From assembly GCA_026770575.1 (NCBI GenBank), contig MU657782.1:9793-24310 (forward strand): a stretch of 14,518 nucleotides of DNA, written 5' to 3'. Source of the stretch: Pelagophyceae sp. CCMP2097. Its lineage: Eukaryota; Sar; Pelagophyceae. Within the stretch, counting starts at the first letter, position 1, and the number at the start of each line of letters is the position of its first letter. The notes beneath the pieces are model-generated. The model ran no database searches and had not been told where the DNA came from. It saw nothing but the letters and a program-made list of their open reading frames with translations. Shown piece by piece: positions 1-9,900 of the stretch. A program made the position numbers and the translations under genes.

Positions 1-146
1 CGCCACCGTCTGGTCGCCACCGTCCGAGAATGGTCGCCACCGTCGGAGAACGGTCGCCACCGTCTGGTCGCCACCGTCGGAGAATGGTCGCCACCGTCGG
101 AGAATGGTCGCCACCGTCGGAGAACGGTCGCCACCGTCTGAGAATA
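1..146 (+). repeat. 20-bp minisatellite (GGTCGCCACCGTCGGAGAAY)
   Basis: About seven to eight units of a 20-bp repeat with core GGTCGCCACCGT start at or before the window edge. Some units are shortened (CTGGTCGCCACCGT) and the fourth-last base alternates A/C/T, giving a mosaic of unit variants. The array lies within intron 29. Confidence 0.9.
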
Positions 147-810
147 GGCCGTCGAATTCCACCCTCTCCAAAACCGGCGTATCAAGGACCGCCGAACACA
201 CCCGTATCAAGGACCGCGGAACACCGGGCGTTGTTGGAGAGGGCCCTTTCCAAAAATGCACATCGAGGCGCCCTTTGGTGCCGTTGAACAACGGCCGTCT
301 TCAACGGACCGTAGACAAGGCCTTGGTGCACCTGGCCTCGCATCGCCCCGCAGACGCGCCACGAAAATGTCGACGGACGGAGGCGCAAGAGCGCGCCGTC
401 GAGACGCGCCTTTCGAAACCACGGGACCGTCGCCGTGGCCCTTTTCGGGGCAAGGCGCCCACGTCCAAGGGCCCTTGCGTCGGCGGGCCCTTGCGTCGGC
501 GTGAGCACGGGGGCCTTGAGGGACCGCCCTCCTCTCGCGTCTTCGGGAGGGGCCGTCTTGCTGACCGCAAAGGGGCGCACTTGGCGCCGAAAAAAAGGCC
601 CGGGGGTCCGTTTGGGGGCCCCGTCTTCAGATTCCGGTCAAACCCGGTCAAACCCGGTCACAAACGGTCGCCCCAGCAACCGTGCCGTCTGCACCGAGGG
701 CCCACCCTCGGGCAATCGCAGCGCGCCAGGTCCAAGGCGCAAGACCGTCGGCCACCGTGGGCCAAAAACGCCGACCGTGGGCCAAAAACGCCCCACCGAA
801 TCCAACGGAC
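1..810 (-). other. Intron 29 (partial, runs off the left edge)
   Basis: This non-coding stretch begins (minus strand) at the donor GTCCGT at 810 and has no acceptor leading to the expected next exon within the window. It holds short direct repeats: a 20-bp array at 1-146, two copies of about 23 bp (CGTATCAAGGACCG...) near 178-222, a doubled GCCCTTGCGTCGGCG near 470-500, GGTCAAACCC repeats at 637-662, and a doubled CGTGGGCCAAAAACGCC near 755-792. The open frames through it are by-products of GC-rich repeats. Confidence 0.75.
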
Positions 811-940
811 CTTGGCACAGGTTGAGAAACTGCTGCCGCGTGTCGTAAAACTCGGATTCGATGATCTCGTCCGTGTCCAGCGTCTCGTCAAAGGGCAGGT
901 GGAGCGTCGGGATGGGGCAAGAAGCCTCCGCCGCTTCGAC
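811..940 (-). other. Exon 29: last coding exon in the window
   Basis: After a GACCCTAG acceptor the exon reads [10 protein letters not shown] and then [18 protein letters not shown], followed by [11 protein letters not shown]. The latter is the strongly conserved HAC/CBP segment (E-S-E-x-F-D-T-R-Q-x-F-L-x-x-C-Q-G). The donor CAAG|GTCCGT lies at 810, in phase 1, splitting the Gly codon that follows the Q in relatives. The next expected block (N-H-Y-Q-F-D-E-L-R-R-A-K-H-S) is not present in 1-808 on this strand, so it is outside the window. Confidence 0.92.
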
Positions 941-3900
941 CTAGGGTCCGTCATTTTGAAACCCATTTTTTTTCAAAACCATATTTTTAAAAACGTGTTT
1001 TCAAAAACGTGTTTTCAAAAAACATTATTCAAACCCATGTTTTCAAAACCATGGTTCAAACCCATGTTTTCACGAAAATGCAGCAGAGGCCCCATCACCT
1101 TGACGTCCTTGGCCGCCTCGTTGGCCCGTGTCGGATCGATGTTGGCGGCCTCTTGGGCGGCCTCTTGGAGCGGCGGGGCCGTGTCGGCTGCCGCATCGCG
1201 TTGATCTTTTGGCGCGGCGTCGGCCGGCGCGGAAAAGTCGCCTCGTTTGCCCGATGGCACCGCGCCGTTTTCAGCCGTTTTGGAAACGTTGTCCACTCCG
1301 TCTTTATTTTCAACCGCCTTGACGCCGTCTGCCGCCTTGCCGCCGTCTGCCGCCGCGCCGCCGTCTGCCGCCTTGCCGCCGTCTGCCGCCTTGCCGCCGT
1401 CTGCCGCCTTGCCGCCGTCTGCCGCCTTGCCGCCGTCTGCCGCCTTGCCGCCGTCTGCCGCCGCCGTCTTGACGCCGTCTGTCCCCGCCATGGCAAAGGC
1501 TTCGGGCGCATCGTCGCCGACGGCCTCCGTCGGTGCATTTTCAACTTTGGCGGCCACGTTCAAGCGTTCCCTGATAGACCGCGCCTCGGTCAGAGCGACG
1601 ACGCCGCGCGGCATGAGGTACCTAGCGAGGTGGCAACATGGTCCCCCGACGGGCGTCGACCAAAGCCACCCTCGGGCACCGAAATCGAGGCCCTCCAAGG
1701 ACGGCGGGCCCAGCAGTCGGACCTGGCCAAGGGCCTCGATTGAACTCGGTGGCTTCAGAGGGCCTCTCAGTGGTGAGAGGGTCGACCTCGTCGAGAGCGG
1801 GAGCAGACGTTTCGAGATGAGGTTGAAAAGTGAAAGCAACGCGTTTTCCCGCCAAAGCAACAAACGCGTTTTCCCGCCAAAAAACGAGTTTGGACCCGTC
1901 GTTGCCACACCTTGCATCAAACCCCGGTGCTCCAAAAGCTGGACAACGCTTCCTCCCCCTCTGCTTCCGTCCCGAGGAGGTGCCCATCTCAACGCCCCAC
2001 ACGACCCGTCGGAGACGGACCCCGGCACAGGCCCATGCCCGTCTGGCACGTTGCGGCGCCTTGGTCGGAAAAAACGGGCGCCGCTCAAAAAAGGAAACCC
2101 GTTGTTGCGACGGTCCAACGGGGCCCTTGGTCGGCATCTTGCCATCGGAAACGCAAAAGTCCCCCTCTCCAGAGCGGTGGGCGACGCACGCCACGATGAA
2201 CGCGTCCTTCATCGGCTCCAGGATCTTGCTCATGCGCTGCAGCAGGCCGTCCTGAATGCCTAATTTTGAAAGACGGGTTTTCACCGTCGACGGCGGCTCT
2301 CCATGCGCACCGTCGAGCGCGAGGCCGTCGCTCCGAGTCTGTCTGGCGCCGCGGCCGGCGCCCTTGGCCTTTGATTTCGTCGCCGCGACGCTCTTGCGCG
2401 CAGAGGCGTTGGACCGCTCAACCTCTTCGTCCTCCAAAGCCTTGATGACCTGAGCGCGACGCCTTAGCCGAAAAGAGGCCAACAAGCATCCAAGAGCCGG
2501 GGTCGGACCCTTTCGGCGGGCGCCGTCGTGGCGGCCAAAAGGGCGGGCGCCGCCACGAGGCGCAGTTGGTGGCCCGTCGGAATCGGTGGGCCCGTCGTTG
2601 ACGGTGGGCCCGTCGGTGGGCCGAAAAAGGGGGCCGTTGGAGGGGGCCGTTGGAAAGGGCCGTCTTAAGAAGGGCCGTTTGAACATGGATGCCGCGTCGA
2701 GAGGCGCCCTCGAAAGGCACCTCGTCGACACCGACGCCGTCTGTCTGCGGCATCCAACGCGCTTGGCAATGCCGAAAGGGGTTCATACGGCAGCTCACAA
2801 AGAGATGCCCCAAAAGCACAAATCCCATGTCAAAATCGCACGGGGGCAGATGATCAAACATGGAATCCCAAAAATCGCCCTTTGCCGAGATTGGGGCGGC
2901 CAAGTGGTGGAAATTGAGTTGATAAAATCCTAAAGAGCCGCCTTGGCGAGACAGGCCCGTGGTTGTGCACCTTGGATTTGCGCTTTTGGCGACTTGGCGA
3001 CTTTGCCTTTTTGGCCTTTGGGCAATCGACTGCTGGAGACTGCTGGAGATGAGCATTGGGGCCCTTTGGCAGGAAAAGAGACGATAACGACGGCGCACAA
3101 GACCGGTCGAAATCCGAAGCGCCAAGCCCACTCAGTTGCGACTTGCCGTCCTTGAAGAACGTGCCTCGAAGAACGTGCCTTGAAGAACGTGCCTCGAAGA
3201 ACGTGCTTTGAAGAACGTGCCTCGAAGAACATGCTTTAAAGAACGTGCCTCGAAGAACGTGCCTCGAAGAACATGCTTTAAAGAACGTGCCTCGAGGAAC
3301 GTGCCTCGAAGAACGTGCCTCGAAGAACATGCTTTAAAGAACGTGCCTCGAGGAACGTGCTTTGAAGAACGTGCCTCGAAGAACGTGCTTTAAAGAACGT
3401 GCCTCGAGGACCATGCCTCGAGGAACGTGCCTTGAAGAACGTGCCTTCGAGGGTCCCATCGAGGACGGGCGAAATCCCACGACACCGATTCGTGGCCGTC
3501 GAAACTGCCAAAAGTGCCGACTCTCGAGTGCATCGTCGTTCGGGGCCACTTAGGGACGTTTGGGACGTTTGGGACGTTGACCTTTTGGGACCTCGGCATC
3601 TTCGAAAATTGCCTCGCCGGGGCTCCCAGCGCCCTCTTCTCCGAAAAATGCAAACAACGGCCAGTTCCTTTGCAACGGACCAAAGTGCGCCAACGGGCGG
3701 CCCGCTTCTGCAGCCCACAGCGCGCCTTTTGACCGCATGTTTCTTGCTCTGGCGCGCACTTTGGGGCCACCCCGTGGCACGTCGACTGTCAAGAACCTTG
3801 TTCAGAGTCTCGAAAAGGGCCCCTTTGCAAAGGGCGCCCGAGTCGCGCGCTCGCCGCCGAAAACACTCTCGAAAAAGCACGTCGAAAACGGAAATCGATA

Positions 3901-6900
3901 AAGGCCAACCTCGTCGGGACGCGAGCGACGGCAAAGGTCGAACCAACACCGCGGCCCCTTGAGAAAGACGCCGGAAAAAAGGTACGTTTTCCGCCTCGCC
4001 CGGCCAGTAGTCGCCCTCAAAGTACGGCACCTAGTGCTCTTTTGAAAGACATTGCATCGACCTCCGACGCACCGACGTGGCGTCGGGCTGGGCTGGGCTC
4101 GACTGGCCTCGAAAGTGTTCGTCCCTAGCGGCCTTGTTGACTGCGGTGGGCCCCTCTCGTCGGGCGCGTTTGGCGAGCCTTACCAGAGGTTGGTGATGTG
4201 CGTGACGATGCCTTCGTCCTACGTTTGGGGCGCGTCTGTTGGCGCACCCGACTCACCCATGTCCAATTGCTGTTCACATGGAACCTTTCTCCACTTGGGC
4301 CTTCAAACTCGGCGCCGCGCCGCACCTTTGCCTTTTCCAGCAGCGTCAGGTACCAGGCGCGGAGGCGGTCGTCCTTGGGTGTCTTTTGGTCCTCTGGGTG
4401 GCAGAAGAAGATGTAGTCGTCGCCCTTGCACCTTTTGCGCGATTCTCAAGAGTGTGAAAAAAAGGGTGCGACGCACGGCGGGCAGGCCCAGATGTGCGCC
4501 GTGTGGAAGCCGCGCTGCTTGATGTTGGCCAGGTACGCGATGAGCATCTCGTGGTACACGAGCGTCCGCAGCCGCCGCGGCTGGAAGTAGTAGACGCTGT
4601 CGAGGTACGAGACCTACGCGGTCAAAGCGGATACCCGCCACTTCTCGAGTGCGTCTCGACAAACCCGCGCCTACGAGGCTCCCGAGGCGCTTGCGGCCCG
4701 CGACTCTTTCAGATTTCAAAAAGCGACGCGGCTCAAGGTGCGTAGACTCGGCGCTGGTTCGGGGGCGCGCTGCCGTGGCCGTACTCGTAGAGGTACATGC
4801 CGAAGAGGATGACGTCCACGCCGTCCATTTCCTGAAAGAGCAAGACGCACTTGCTCCGCACGGAGAACCTGACACCGCGGTGGGCGTCAGGAATCACTCG
4901 GTGCCCTCCCAACAACGCGCGCTCGGCCGCCGGAAACGTCGATTTCAGGCACCTCTCGCCCAAGAGGGCCCCCCGCACCCTTGGCCCCGCGCGACGGCCC
5001 CGTTGCCGCGCGTCGAAAATGCCGTCTTTTCCCTTTCCGGCGCCGTGGCCCTTGCTCGCGCGCGTAGCCCTTGGAGGCGTAGCGCCGGAGCATGCGCGGC
5101 TTTGAGCTGTGGACCTTATCCAGGTTGGAGAGCTGGCGGACCTGCAGTTGGGCTCGGTGGCCGCACGAATTGGACAAACGCCGGCCATGGCCCGCATCCG
5201 GTGTACGTTTTCCAATCTACGAGACGGCGATTGAATGCAAAGACGGCGGGCGCTTTTTCAGCCAGCGTCATGGGCCGGTCCTCTGTGCTCTCGATGATGG
5301 CATAGTGGTCGGCGAGCGCTTTTTCCACGCGCGCCTCGAGGTACGAACTCAGCTTCGTGTGCCGAATGTCCTTGGCCCCCAACGGCTTTGGGTGCGGTTC
5401 CCGCCCGCCTACAGAAAAAGAATCACCCTCCGGAAGACACGTTGCGGCAAAACGCACCGCGCGCGGCCATGAAGCAAAAGGGGCAGTGGTAAATCGTCGT
5501 CCCCTTGTTCATCCGCCCGTTGAACAGCGCGCAGATCTGGTGCACCCAGCGCTTGCACTGCGAGCATTCGACCCAGGGTTCCTCGTGCATCCTACTTTCG
5601 TTTTGAACGCGCCTCCAGAAGCGAAATCCCCTTGGAGGGCCCAAGCCAAAGCAAGTCCGCTAAGGCATTTTAAAATATGGAAAAACGGCGGTCAACGGCC
5701 CGGTTTGAAGAGGCACTCGTGGGTGCAGTCGGCAACGAGGGCCCATTCCCACGCAAAACGACGTCCATCAAGACAGCGCCCTTTGTCGCACTCTGCCTCT
5801 GTGAAATGGTGCCGTTTGAGGCCCCAAAAAGAGCCCCAGATGCGCGTCCCACCCCTCGCCGAAGTCGAAAACGGCCCTCGAGAAGAACCGCCTCTTCCGA
5901 CCGACCTGGAAAAGCCGTCCAACGAACGGCCCTTGGACGTCGTCTCTTCGAGGACTTTTGGACAGGCTTGGACACGGGGCCGTTGGGACACGGGGCCGTT
6001 GGGACACGGGGCCGTTGGGACACGGGGCCGTTGGGACACGGGGCCGTTGGGACACGGGGCCGTTGGGACACGGGGCCCTTGGGACACGGGGCCGTTGGGA
6101 CACGGGGCCGTTGAAAAAGGGCCGTTAAAAAGCCCGTTTTGGACAAGAGGGCCGTTGGACAAGATGGCCGTTGGACAAGAGGGCCGTTGAAAAAGGGCCG
6201 GTGTCCACGCGCCGTCCTCTTTGCGTCGCCTCGGTTGATCGACCGTCTCCACATCCTCGGGCCCGCGTTTCTCGCGTTCTGACTTGGGGTCCCGCTTTCG
6301 GGCCGTCTCCTTGATCGAATCTCGCGGGACTGTCCGAACGTTTTGGAAACGTGTTCCAAAAACAAAAAAACGTTGTTCCACCACCTTAGCACCAAGCACG
6401 CACTCGTCGTTCTTCTTCTTCGTCAGCTCCTTTTTGTAAAGCGTGCAGTCTGCGAATTCCAGCGCGTCCTTGTCCCGGAGCTCCGAGTGGCACCTAAGCT
6501 TCAAACTGGCAAAGGAACAAAAGAAAAGGCGGCGCACTGCTGGCACCAGTGGTACCTAAAAGTCGAGAGCGTTCAGGTCCAAATGCGGCCCGACCAGCGA
6601 AGGCGCACTGGTTGCGGCCGCCGGTGTAGTAGTACGAATTCCGGCGGATCCGCTGCCCGTGGCAGGCGCCGTTGCAGTAGTAGACCTAGGGGTCCGTGCC
6701 AAAAGACTTGCGTGCCGTTCTTCGCACCGTGGCTTCGAAGAGGAGCTTCTCGCAGCCGCACAGCACGCACACGTCCCCAGACGCCTACGACGGCGCCGCG
6801 AGGTCACCGCCTTTGGAGCCGGTGACGGCACTAAGGTCATCGCGCCCAACGGCGTAAAGGGCCCCCGCTCGCCCCAAAAACGTGGCCTTGGTCCAACGAC

Positions 6901-9900
6901 GGGGGGCCGTTGAAGGCGCGTCTTCAACGGATTTGAAAGGGGCCTTTTCGCGGCCGGAGACGTCGCAAGCCTCGTAGCGAGACGGCAGAGCACGCCGCAC
7001 GCATCCCCAAAGCGAGTGCAAAAACCCAAGAAGCCTTCTCGCTTGCAAGCCCCAACCCCAAAAGAAGCCCCCAAAATACCTTGCGGTCTTCTTCGTCGTC
7101 GGCGATGCCGGCCAGCATGCCCTCGTGCAGCGCATCGAACTGGCCCCGCATGTCGCGCGCCACCTCGTAACGAGGCCGTTGGAAAGGGGCCGGCTTTTTG
7201 GAGGCTTAAGCACCTTGGCCACGTCTGAGCCGTCGCCGTTGTACAGCACGGCGTTGTCAAAAGTGAGCCGGACGTCGTGCGCAAACTCGGCCACCGTCTT
7301 GTAAAATGCGTTGTCCAAACGTTTCTTGATGCTCCCCAAGTCCATCGGGTGCTTGACGATTTCGAAATAATCGGGCAAGTTCAATTCCACCTACAAACCA
7401 TCGAAAGCCATCTCATCAAAGCAAGCCCAAGCGGGATGAGACGAAGATGATCCCGATTTCGAGGTCCGGCGTTTGGCAGTCGGAAATCGCAGAGGGCATT
7501 CTTTGTCGCAGCAATGGCGACCCATGTTGCGAAGCGGCGGCCGCGTCGGTTCAAGGCGGTCGTGCCTTGGGTTGCCCTTTCTGTTTCGTACGACATGTCC
7601 ACGAGAAGCGCATTGATTTGACGCCTCCGGGTCGACGACGCTTGGAGAGCGGCACGTCCGAAGCGCCGCAAACAGTGCCCCCGTCTGTTGCGGGGCCGAA
7701 TGCGCCGCCGCTCCAATCTTTGAACAAGGAGCGGCCTTCTCGCCTTTTCAAAATGTCGGCACACTTCGAAAAACGGCACTTCGAAAAACGGCACACTTCG
7801 AAAAAGCGAGCCTCCTCGATTCGACTCGCCGAGGCGGCACCGAGGCAAAGTCCAAAGGGCCTTGGAAAGGGCGCCGGCATCGCCGGCCGCCGCTCTGCGA
7901 CGGCCCATGCTCGACCAAGAGGCGCCGTTGGAAAGGTTCGCCCCTCTCGCCGAAATCGCCACGGCACGTCGCCCCCTCTTCGGCAAACTCGTCTTGTGCG
8001 CCTTGCATACAGCGCCGTGGGCCCGTTCTCGGACTTGCGGACTTGCGGTGCACGACGGAGGCGGCCCCAAAGAAAAGGCGCCGTCGAGGACAGGGCACCG
8101 TCGAGAACGACGCTTGGAAAAAGGCCGTTGGATTGCCGTCCCTCGTCCCGGCGGCGGTGCAGACGGGCCTCTTTTCGGGGCGATTCGGGGCCGTTGGAAA
8201 GGGGCCGTTGGAAAGGGGCCGTTGGAAATGGGCCGTTGGAAAAGGGGCCGTTGGAAAGGGGCGTCTCGAACAAGCCGTTCGATTGTGGCGCGAGGTCCCT
8301 CGTCCCGGCCCGTCGGCGGTCAAGGCAGACTCCGAGACGGGCCTCTTTTCGGGACGATTCGGGGCCGTTGGAAAAGGGGCCGTTGGAAAAGGGGCCGTTG
8401 GAAAAGGGGCCGTTGGAAAAGGGGCCGTTGGAAATGGGCCGTTGGAAAAGGGGCCGTTGGAAAAGGGGCCGTTGGAAAAGGGGCCGTTGGAAAGGGGCGT
8501 CTCGAACAAGGTCCTTGCGAGCGTTGCGACGCCGAGTTTTTTCTCCGAAAAGGTTGGCACGCCCCTGCTTGGGCCTCGTTCCGGCGGTCATTTTGCCTTG
8601 ACTCGTTGCCGCTCCTCGGGGCGCCACAAGATGCACGCCTCTTTGGGCAAGAGCCAATGCTCCCAACGCCCGGAAGGGCGCTTCAAATTCGCCTCGAGAG
8701 GGACTGTTTTGGGGGCCATTCCAGCAAGTGCTCGCCGCATCATCGAGCTTGCACTGGCCCCCGCGGGTCTGGGAGCCGCCCGAGAACGCAAGCCGGTCCG
8801 AAGGTGCGAATTCCGCACGAAAAATGAATCCCCGAAGACGTCCGGAGGGCCGAATCGCGGCCTTTGGATTCGCAGGCCCCTTTCGGTCGACGCAACGTCC
8901 CTCGTGGAATCCATCTTTTCGCTCTTTGCGGCCGTTTTGCTGTGGCCGGAGGAATTCGAGAGGTGCCCTCTTGTCGCATCCGGAGGGCCCGGTGCCACGG
9001 CCTGAGGGTATTCTCAGACGGCGCCGTTTTCGGCCTTGTTTGCGCCAAAGGATCGGCGGCCCCGACTTTCTTCTCCGGCGGCCAAAAACGTCGGAGCGCA
9101 TCGGCCGCGGGCCCGAGACGCACTGGTTCCGAGACGTTTCGAGGCGCACTTCCGGAGGTGCCCAAGCAAGTCGAGCTTTCAAGGCCTTTCCAGCGAACCC
9201 TTTCCAACGGCGCCTTTCCAGCGGCCCCTTTCCAACGGTCTTTTCGCAAAAAGGCCAGAGCCAAGGCCTAACCTCGGCGGCACTTCGCCTCTTTCGAAAT
9301 TCGAAACGGCCCCAAACGAAACACGGTGCCATTTTGTTCGGCCGGGCGACGAGCCCCCGGGGGCCGCAGCGTCACACATGGCGCCTTTTTCTTCAGACGG
9401 CGGGAACCCCAAAGACGGCACCCTCGAGAAGCGGCCGTCGGGCAGTCGTTTCGGGCCGCAAAACGCCTTTCAAATGAGCCTCTTTTGGCCCTTGCGTTTG
9501 TAAACCCTTACGGCCGGTGAATCAAACGCGCCGTGGAATCAAAACCCAAAAAGCCGCTGGAAAGGGCCGAATCAAAGAGGGCCGTTGGAAAAAAGGCCGT
9601 TGGAAAGGGCCGGTGAACGAGTTGCCTTTCCAGCGCGGCGCGTTCTCGACAGGGCGAACAGACGGCCTTTCGAACCACAACGGGCCGTCCGGGACCGTCC
9701 CGAGAGGGCCGTTGAATCCCAAGAGGGCCGTTGAATCCCAAGAGGGCCGTTGAATCCCAAGAGGGCCGTTGAGTCCCAAGAGGGCCGTTGGAGGGAGGCG
9801 CGCCTCTCCGGACCCGCTTGGAGGCGCGTCTTTCTGTGAGTGCCGAGGGCCGCGTCTCTGTGGACTCGCCCACCGGCCCTTGAGGGCCTTTTTGAAATCG

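Larger units (their letters stand above)
5458..6784 (-). other. CBP-type RING/PHD cysteine-rich module (exons 13-17)
   Basis: Exons 6784-6728, 6685-6609, 6555-6538, 6493-6404 and 5591-5458 give a zinc-binding block N-terminal to the HAT. Ligand pairs seen are C602/C605, C619/C623 ([15 protein letters not shown]), C645/C648 (Y-H-W-C-Q-Q-C-H), C686/C689, H694/C697 ([15 protein letters not shown]) and C713/C716 (H-C-P-F-C). In p300 the equivalent module regulates access to the HAT active site. Exon 15 is only 18 nt. The 812-bp intron 16 interrupts the E of K-K-N-D-E, exactly before the PHD half. Zinc spacing is conserved only with the splicing given here. Confidence 0.92.

Noticed and set aside
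1..146. CRISPR-like array
   Set aside because: The 20-bp repeats are contiguous with no unique spacers, the surrounding gene is eukaryotic and intron-bearing, and the array is an intronic minisatellite.
104..1204. 366-codon plus-strand open frame
   Set aside because: It is antisense to exon 29 and to intron repeats, has Arg/Pro-rich composition throughout, and the conserved protein is on the other strand.
1247..2263. 338-codon plus-strand open frame with Leu/Pro/Ser/Ala repeats
   Set aside because: It is the complement of the A-A-D-G-G-K coding repeat and exons 27-28. The minus-strand frame carries the conserved motifs.
5142..5244. Shorter alternative for intron 18 ending at GTAG (5217)
   Set aside because: It would leave a 28-bp intron, far below the 42-bp minimum seen elsewhere, and insert residues absent from the family. 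The CTGCAG acceptor at 5142 gives the conserved V-R-Q-L-S-N-L-D-K join.
7447..9005. Plus-strand open frames of 320-384 codons
   Set aside because: They are the complementary reading of the same arrays (G-R-W-K-R repeats), with no recognisable domain or splice context.
7551..9332. 593-codon open frame on the minus strand
   Set aside because: It runs through the GGGGCCGTTGGAAAA arrays of intron 10, encodes repetitive F-Q-R-P-L / N-G-P-F type peptides and no domain, and lies between two halves of one bromodomain. It is open only because the main array has a 15-bp period and high GC content.
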